NCBI GenBank assembly: GCA_016219145.1
Contig: JACRCG010000126.1
Coordinates: 1 to 19,495, forward strand
Direction: 5' to 3'
Length of the DNA: 19,495 nucleotides
Source: Deltaproteobacteria bacterium
Lineage (GTDB): Bacteria; Desulfobacterota; Desulfuromonadia; Geobacterales; Pseudopelobacteraceae
Shown here: positions 15,846 through 19,495 of the stretch, piece by piece
Layout: each line of letters begins with the position of its first letter
Numbering within the stretch: the first letter of the stretch is position 1
Notes under the pieces: model-generated
What the model was told of the DNA's origin: nothing
Databases searched by the model: none
What the model saw: the letters and a program-made list of their open reading frames with translations, nothing else
Position numbers and translations under genes: made by a program

Positions 15846-15911
15846 TTATAGTATCTGTTGTTCAATGGTGAGTGCTGGTTTACGGTAGTTCTGCATTTCG
15901 ACAGTGGACAT
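15846..15911 (-). pseudogene. Abi_2 (AbiD/AbiF-type) gene remnant, first 21 codons only
   Basis: Minus-strand ATG at 15911 opens a 21-codon frame ending in TAA: MSTVEMQNYRKPALTIEQQ followed by IL. The Y-x-K-P-x-L-T-x-E-Q-Q pattern is the characteristic N-terminus of Abi_2-family abortive infection proteins (HEPN-fold, AbiD/AbiF relatives), which normally continue for some 300 residues. Here the family resemblance stops after EQQI, where ELL-type residues are expected, and different A+T-rich DNA follows. A deletion that removed the rest of the gene is the likely cause. Identification rests on a short motif from memory. Confidence 0.55.
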
Positions 15912-15961
15912 AAAAATACCCGCCGGGGTGCGCATCGTTGAGAGGCGTGGCGGGTGTGTTG
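15912..15961 (-). ncRNA. Small RNA/terminator-hairpin unit directly before the Abi_2 start
   Basis: On the minus strand a 7-bp stem ACCCGCC/GGCGGGT (15949-15955 with 15918-15924) closes a 24-nt loop and is followed by ATTTTTATG, a U-tract typical of an intrinsic terminator. The ATG is the Abi_2 start. A promoter at 15967-15995 would begin transcription near 15960, giving an RNA of about 45-50 nt. No minus-strand gene lies upstream, so this is not the terminator of a preceding gene. By analogy with AbiF-type systems, which have an adjacent RNA antitoxin, it may be the RNA half of a toxin-antitoxin pair (inference). Confidence 0.5.
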
Positions 15962-15966
15962 AACAC

Positions 15967-15995
15967 AACATCCCAAACAAGCCTCCTGGTGTCAA
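15967..15995 (-). promoter_or_regulatory. Promoter of the small RNA/Abi_2 unit
   Basis: Perfect -35 TTGACA (15990-15995), 17-base spacer, weak -10 GATGTT (15967-15972) preceded by TGG (extended -10). A perfect 11-base palindrome GTGTTGAACAC (15956-15966) covers the expected start site and could be an operator or a 5' hairpin. Confidence 0.5.
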
Positions 15996-16186
15996 GTTTT
16001 TTTGCTGATATTGTCAGTAGCGAATACTAAATTTATAAATGTGTTGGATGCTGACAAAACCATGTAAAATCGCCGTCATATATACGCTCAAAACCCATGA
16101 GCGTCAAACAGCGAATGATTAGAAAATCAGGCTGTCATGACTGGCTCTGACAAATACAATCAAGGAAACAACAAGCGGTTAATTTA
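15996..16186. other. A+T-rich spacer without recognisable gene
   Basis: Nothing protein-like was found on either strand beyond a 21-codon minus-strand frame (MGFERIYDGDFTWFCQ...). A 7-bp inverted repeat ACGCTCA/TGAGCGT with a 7-nt loop lies at 16084-16104. CTGACA or its reverse complement recurs several times (near 16011, 16051, 16147 and 16193). It may hold control sites for the operon to the right or the end of a lost mobile element; neither can be shown. Confidence 0.4.
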
Positions 16187-16215
16187 TTGACCTGACAGCA
16201 AGAGTGGAGTAATTT
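16187..16215 (+). promoter_or_regulatory. Candidate promoter of the dCMP deaminase-nrdR-rib operon
   Basis: TTGACC (16187-16192), 17-base spacer, TAATTT (16210-16215). The -35 is one base from consensus and the -10 is weaker. A start near 16222 would leave a leader of about 32 nt. No FMN riboswitch-like structure is visible in that short leader. Confidence 0.4.
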
Positions 16216-16253
16216 GACCCACTAAACTCCAGAATCAGAGGTTACCCGAAACG

Positions 16254-16721
16254 ATGCAGCGCCCTTCATGGGATCAGTATTTCATGGACATTACCCGCCT
16301 GGTGGCTACCCGTTCCACCTGCCTGCGCAGACAGGTGGGCGCCATACTGGTCAAGGACAGAAACATCCTGGCTACCGGCTATAATGGTGTACCCTCCGGC
16401 ATCAGCCACTGCGAAGCAGCAGGATGCCTGCGAGAAAAACTGAATGTTCCCTCCGGCGAGCGGCATGAACTCTGCCGCGGCCTGCATGCCGAGCAGAACG
16501 CCATCATCCAGGCTGCCCGACACGGAATCAACATCGACGGTTCAACACTGTATTGCACCACCATGCCCTGTATCATCTGCACCAAGATGCTGATCAACGC
16601 CGGCATTACGACCGTTATCTACGCCGAGGGATATGCCGATGAACTGGCTCGTGAAATGATTGCTGAAACCGGCATCAAGGTCATTCATTTTACTTCCGCT
16701 ACTGAAAGGCAGTCCGCTTGA
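16254..16721 (+). CDS. dCMP deaminase (ComEB-type)
   Basis: Zinc-dependent deaminase of 155 residues that converts dCMP to dUMP for thymidylate synthesis. The zinc site is complete: HAEQ at 78-81 with catalytic Glu80, and PCIIC at 105-109 giving the two cysteines. Flanking motifs typical of dCMP deaminase are WDQYFMDITRLVATRSTCLR, VGAILVKDRNILATGYNGVP and HCEAAGC (an additional zinc-type Cys/His cluster near residues 52-58). The ATG is weakly served by AGAGGTT about 10 nt away. The stop overlaps the nrdR TTG start, so it is the first gene of the rightward operon. A ComEB competence role is unlikely to be relevant here. Confidence 0.9.
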   Translation: MQRPSWDQYFMDITRLVATRSTCLRRQVGAILVKDRNILATGYNGVPSGISHCEAAGCLREKLNVPSGERHELCRGLHAEQNAIIQAARHGINIDGSTLYCTTMPCIICTKMLINAGITTVIYAEGYADELAREMIAETGIKVIHFTSATERQSA

Positions 16722-17170
16722 AATGCCCTTTCTGCAATAATCTGGACAGCAAGGTGGTTGACTCCCGCCCCGACAAGGGCGGTTCTACAATCCGCCGCCG
16801 CCGTGAATGCGAGCAATGTTCCAGACGTTTCACAACTCATGAGCGGATTGAAGAGATGCTCCCGCAGGTTTGCAAAAAAGACGGACGGCGCGAACCGTTT
16901 GACCGGATGAAGATTATCAACGGCATTGTCAAAGCCTGCGAGAAACGGCCAATTTCCAAGCCGGATATTGAACTGCTGGTTGACCGGCTGGAGGCCAGAT
17001 TGCAGGAGGCCACCGAACGGGAGATTTCTACGACAACCATCGGTGAATGGGTAATGAAAGAGCTGCACGGCATGGATGAGGTAGCCTACGTCCGTTTCGC
17101 CTCGGTCTACCGCTCGTTCCGCGATATCAGCGAGTTCATGCAGGAGTTACAGGAGTTGCTGAAAAAATGA
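16718..17170 (+). CDS. nrdR: Transcriptional repressor NrdR (TTG start)
   Basis: Zinc-ribbon and ATP-cone repressor of ribonucleotide reductase genes, 150 residues, the usual length. The zinc cysteines are C3, C6, C31 and C34 (MKCPFC and CEQC), with the DNA-contact stretch GGSTIRRRRECEQCSRRFTT. The ATP-cone spans about 49-139 (VCKKDGRREPFDRMKIINGI, ending FASVYRSF). Because every NrdR starts M-x-C-P-x-C, the start must be the TTG at 16718, which overlaps the upstream TGA (TTGA). It overlaps ribD by 4 nt. Being next to dCMP deaminase suggests coordinated deoxynucleotide control. Confidence 0.96.
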   Translation: MKCPFCNNLDSKVVDSRPDKGGSTIRRRRECEQCSRRFTTHERIEEMLPQVCKKDGRREPFDRMKIINGIVKACEKRPISKPDIELLVDRLEARLQEATEREISTTTIGEWVMKELHGMDEVAYVRFASVYRSFRDISEFMQELQELLKK

Positions 17171-18276
17171 TTCAAACTGACACCAAATACATGAAACGCG
17201 CTCTGACGCTGGCTCGTAAGGGGGTTGGAAAGACATCACCCAATCCGGCTGTCGGCTGCGTGATAGTCAAGGACGGTAAAATTATCGGCGAAGGGTGGCA
17301 TAAACAGGCCGGCGGGCCTCATGCCGAAGTATTTGCCCTGGAGAAGGCCGGTGCGGCCGCCAGAGGTGCGGATGTGTATGTCACTCTGGAGCCATGCAGC
17401 CATACCGGCAAGACCCCCCCCTGCTGCGACGCCCTGATCCGGGCCGGTGTCAGGCGGGTAGTGGCTGGCATGATGGATCCAAATCCGCAGGTAAACGGAA
17501 CAGGCCTTGACCGACTTCGCCAGGCGGGGATCGACACGGCCTGCGGCCTGCTGGAGGATGAATGCCGCAGCCTGAACAGGGCCTTCATCAAACACGTTAC
17601 CACCGGCATACCTTTTGTCACTTTCAAGTGCGCCATGACCCTGGATGGCAATATCGCAACCGCTACCGGCGAATCACGCTGGATCAGCTGCGAGGAATCG
17701 CGGCAGTTCGCTCACAAAATGAGGGCTTCCCGCAATGCCATCATGGTCGGTGTTGAGACAATTATTGCCGACAATCCGCAATTGACGGTCCGTCATGTCA
17801 AGGGGCGCAATCCGGTGCGGGTGATTGTCGATACCCATCTGAGAACCCCGGAAAGCGTCAATGTCATCGAAGGCAAATATGCAAATATAACCGTCATTGC
17901 CACAACCGAGCAGAATCCAGAGGTGCATCTGCGCTACACCCGGCAAGGTGCGACCATCCTCGTCTGCGAAGAGCTGGATGGCCATGTTTCCATCTCTGAC
18001 CTGCTTCAGAAACTGGGCCGGATGGGGATTCAATCAATCCTGCTTGAAGGCGGCAGCAGGTTGGCCGGCAATATGCTGCAACATGGGCTGATTGACGAAT
18101 TCGTTCTATTCATCGCCCCCAAGATACTGGGGAGCGACGGTTTCGCCCCGTTCGCCCTGCGCGGGATAACCAGCATTGATGACACCATCAAACTTTCTTT
18201 CGGCCAGATAGCGCACATCGGGCAAGATCTGATCGTGCATGCCTACCCGGAGAGGACCGCATGTTCACCGGCCTGA
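17167..18276 (+). CDS. ribD: Bifunctional riboflavin deaminase/reductase
   Basis: RibD performs the deamination and then the side-chain reduction of the pyrimidine intermediate in riboflavin synthesis. It has 369 residues. The deaminase domain (about 1-145) has the zinc motif HAE at 52-54 and PCSHTGKTPPCC with Cys77 and Cys86. The reductase domain (about 148-365) starts PFVTFKCAMTLDGNIATATG ESRWIS, includes RNAIMVGVETIIADNPQLTV and R-x-PVRVIVDT, and has the NADPH-site LLEGGSRLAGNML. Start and stop overlap nrdR (ATGA) and ribE (16 nt), so the genes are coupled. Confidence 0.96.
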   Translation: MIQTDTKYMKRALTLARKGVGKTSPNPAVGCVIVKDGKIIGEGWHKQAGGPHAEVFALEKAGAAARGADVYVTLEPCSHTGKTPPCCDALIRAGVRRVVAGMMDPNPQVNGTGLDRLRQAGIDTACGLLEDECRSLNRAFIKHVTTGIPFVTFKCAMTLDGNIATATGESRWISCEESRQFAHKMRASRNAIMVGVETIIADNPQLTVRHVKGRNPVRVIVDTHLRTPESVNVIEGKYANITVIATTEQNPEVHLRYTRQGATILVCEELDGHVSISDLLQKLGRMGIQSILLEGGSRLAGNMLQHGLIDEFVLFIAPKILGSDGFAPFALRGITSIDDTIKLSFGQIAHIGQDLIVHAYPERTACSPA

Positions 18277-18902
18277 TCGAGGATACCGGGCGTGTAACCG
18301 CTTTGAGCCGCCGTGGCGAAGCCGGACTGCTGACTGTGGAGACGGCTATCCCGATGACAGAAATTGCTCTGGGAGATTCGATCGCTGTCAACGGCGCCTG
18401 TCTGACCGTTACGGAAAAGGGTACTCGGAATGCCACCTTCGATGTTTCACCCGAGAGCATCGCCAGAACCACCATCGGCAATCTGCGCAGCGGCAGCCGG
18501 GTTAATCTGGAGCGCGCGCTCAAACTGGGGGATCGGCTGGGTGGGCATATCGTCAGCGGACATATCGATTGCTGCGGCCGTCTGACCCGCATTGAAAATC
18601 GTTCCGGCAACCATCAACTGTATTTCAGCCTGCCGGTTGCGCACTCCCGATATCTGGTCGAAAAAGGCTCCGTAACCATCGACGGCATCAGCCTGACAGT
18701 CAACTCTGTTTCACAGGATGGCTTCTCGGTAAACATCATCCCGCTCACCTTTGCAAAAACGACGCTGGAGCTGATCCGGGTGGGGGATGAGGTAAATATC
18801 GAAACCGATATTATCGGAAAGTATGTGGAACGCCTGCTGCAGCCGTTGAAAACCGGCGGAAATCTGAGTATGCGTACTCTCGCCGAAAATGGATTCATCT
18901 AA
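18261..18902 (+). CDS. ribE: Riboflavin synthase, alpha chain
   Basis: Dismutates two molecules of 6,7-dimethyl-8-ribityllumazine to riboflavin. It has 213 residues, with two lumazine-binding repeats. The first opens MFTGLIEDTGRVTAL and has DSIAVNGACLTVTE. The second begins about residue 95 with GHIVSGHIDCCGRL and has VEKGSVTIDGISLTVNSVS. The start lies 16 nt inside the ribD end. The next gene starts 14 nt downstream with a GAAAGGAAAATA site. ribE is used here for riboflavin synthase; some annotators call it ribC. Confidence 0.95.
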   Translation: MFTGLIEDTGRVTALSRRGEAGLLTVETAIPMTEIALGDSIAVNGACLTVTEKGTRNATFDVSPESIARTTIGNLRSGSRVNLERALKLGDRLGGHIVSGHIDCCGRLTRIENRSGNHQLYFSLPVAHSRYLVEKGSVTIDGISLTVNSVSQDGFSVNIIPLTFAKTTLELIRVGDEVNIETDIIGKYVERLLQPLKTGGNLSMRTLAENGFI

Positions 18903-18916
18903 GAGAAAGGAAAATA

Positions 18917-19495
18917 ATGTCAGTATCAACAATAGAAGAGGCAATTGAAGATATCCGCCAGGGCAAGATGGTCATACTGGTGGATGACGAAGACCGCGAA
19001 AACGAGGGTGATCTGACCCTGGCGGCCGAGGCGGCCACTCCCGAGAACATCAACTTCATGGCAAAATACGGCCGGGGTCTGATCTGCCTGACCCTGACCC
19101 CCGATAAATGCGACCAGCTGGGACTGCGGCCGATGGTACGCGACAACACATCCCCCTTCGAAACCGCTTTTACCGTCTCGATCGAAGCCAAGCACGGCGT
19201 GACAACCGGAATTTCGGCTGCCGACCGGGCCCATACGATTATTACCGCCGTAAATGACGGCGCAAGCCCCAACGACCTGGTCAGCCCTGGCCATATCTTC
19301 CCTCTGCGGGCACGCAAAGGTGGCGTACTTGTTCGCCTGGGGCAGACCGAAGGTTCGGTGGATCTGGCACGGCTGGCCGGCCTGAAACCGGCCGGAGTGA
19401 TCTGCGAGATCATGAATGATGACGGCAGCATGGCCCGCATGCCGGAGCTTAAAGTATTTGCAAAGGAACATGGCCTCAAGATCTGCACCATCGCC
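18917..19495 (+). CDS. ribBA: 3,4-dihydroxy-2-butanone 4-phosphate synthase, probably RibBA (runs off right edge)
   Basis: Makes the four-carbon precursor of riboflavin from ribulose 5-phosphate. 193 codons are visible with no stop. The acidic metal-binding motif DDEDRENEGD is at residues 23-32, then HGVTTGISAADR at 93-104, SPGHIFPLRA, and VLVRLGQTEGSVDLARLAG. The last motif has Gln where most homologues carry the catalytic-type His (G-H-T-E). The end PAGVICEIMNDDGSMARMPE leads towards the GTP cyclohydrolase II (RibA) domain, so RibBA is the likely full form, but the fusion is not visible. ATG at 18917 with a GAAAGGA ribosome site. Confidence 0.85.
   Translation, partial: MSVSTIEEAIEDIRQGKMVILVDDEDRENEGDLTLAAEAATPENINFMAKYGRGLICLTLTPDKCDQLGLRPMVRDNTSPFETAFTVSIEAKHGVTTGISAADRAHTIITAVNDGASPNDLVSPGHIFPLRARKGGVLVRLGQTEGSVDLARLAGLKPAGVICEIMNDDGSMARMPELKVFAKEHGLKICTIA

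Noticed and set aside
15912..15961. Intrinsic terminator of a minus-strand gene upstream
   Set aside because: No minus-strand gene exists between 15996 and 16253, and a promoter lies just before the hairpin.
16718..16730. A later ATG start for NrdR
   Set aside because: Any later start would remove the first zinc cysteine pair, so the TTG at 16718 must be the start.
1..19495. CRISPR array, tRNA or rRNA genes
   Set aside because: No regularly spaced identical repeats and no tRNA or rRNA signatures were seen.

Overview
The window looks like a chromosomal segment of a Geobacter-type bacterium (Desulfuromonadales/Geobacterales). This is inferred from the gene order (kdsB-pyrG-kdsA-kdsD-kdsC-lptC-lptA-lptB-rpoN-hpf-hprK-rapZ-EIIA-ptsH-ptsI), a cytochrome P460-type c-haem protein, and a second dCMP deaminase-nrdR-ribD-ribE-ribBA operon. 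No species can be named from sequence alone.

Positions 1-13560 (minus strand) form one long, tightly packed gene run read right to left. It starts at a strong sigma-70-like promoter near 13521-13549. First come the Kdo genes that make the sugar joining lipid A to core LPS, with pyrG supplying CTP for CMP-Kdo. Next are lptC, lptA and lptB of the LPS export bridge, with a second promoter that appears to give a leaderless lptC transcript. Then come rpoN (sigma-54) and long-form hpf. After them is a regulatory phosphotransferase module: hprK, rapZ, a mannose-type EIIA, HPr (with both His15 and Ser46) and EI, but no EIIB, EIIC or EIID permease. A prepilin peptidase gene runs off the left edge. Junctions are mostly 1-11 nt overlaps or gaps of a few bases.

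Positions 13565-14029 carry a periplasmic cytochrome P460-family gene on the minus strand, with a pair of REP-like palindromes upstream (14089-14173).

Positions 14200-16000 are a decayed accessory (defence-type) island between two divergent housekeeping operons. From left to right it holds the last part of a UvrD-family helicase, broken by two frameshifts and cut off at its N-terminus; an intact ORF6N protein with a phospholipase-D-like C-terminus; a 36-bp imperfect repeat flanking that gene; the last codons of an unknown gene; and the first 21 codons of an Abi_2 (AbiD/AbiF-type) gene. In front of the Abi_2 start is an intact-looking small-RNA unit with a promoter, a hairpin and a U-tract. 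This RNA unit next to an Abi_2 start codon is the most interesting feature of the window, because some AbiF-type proteins are known to pair with an adjacent RNA antitoxin.

Positions 16187-19495 (plus strand) hold a candidate promoter, then dCMP deaminase, nrdR (TTG start), ribD, ribE and the start of ribB/ribBA, which is cut by the right edge. They are overlapped or closely spaced and link deoxynucleotide supply control with riboflavin synthesis.
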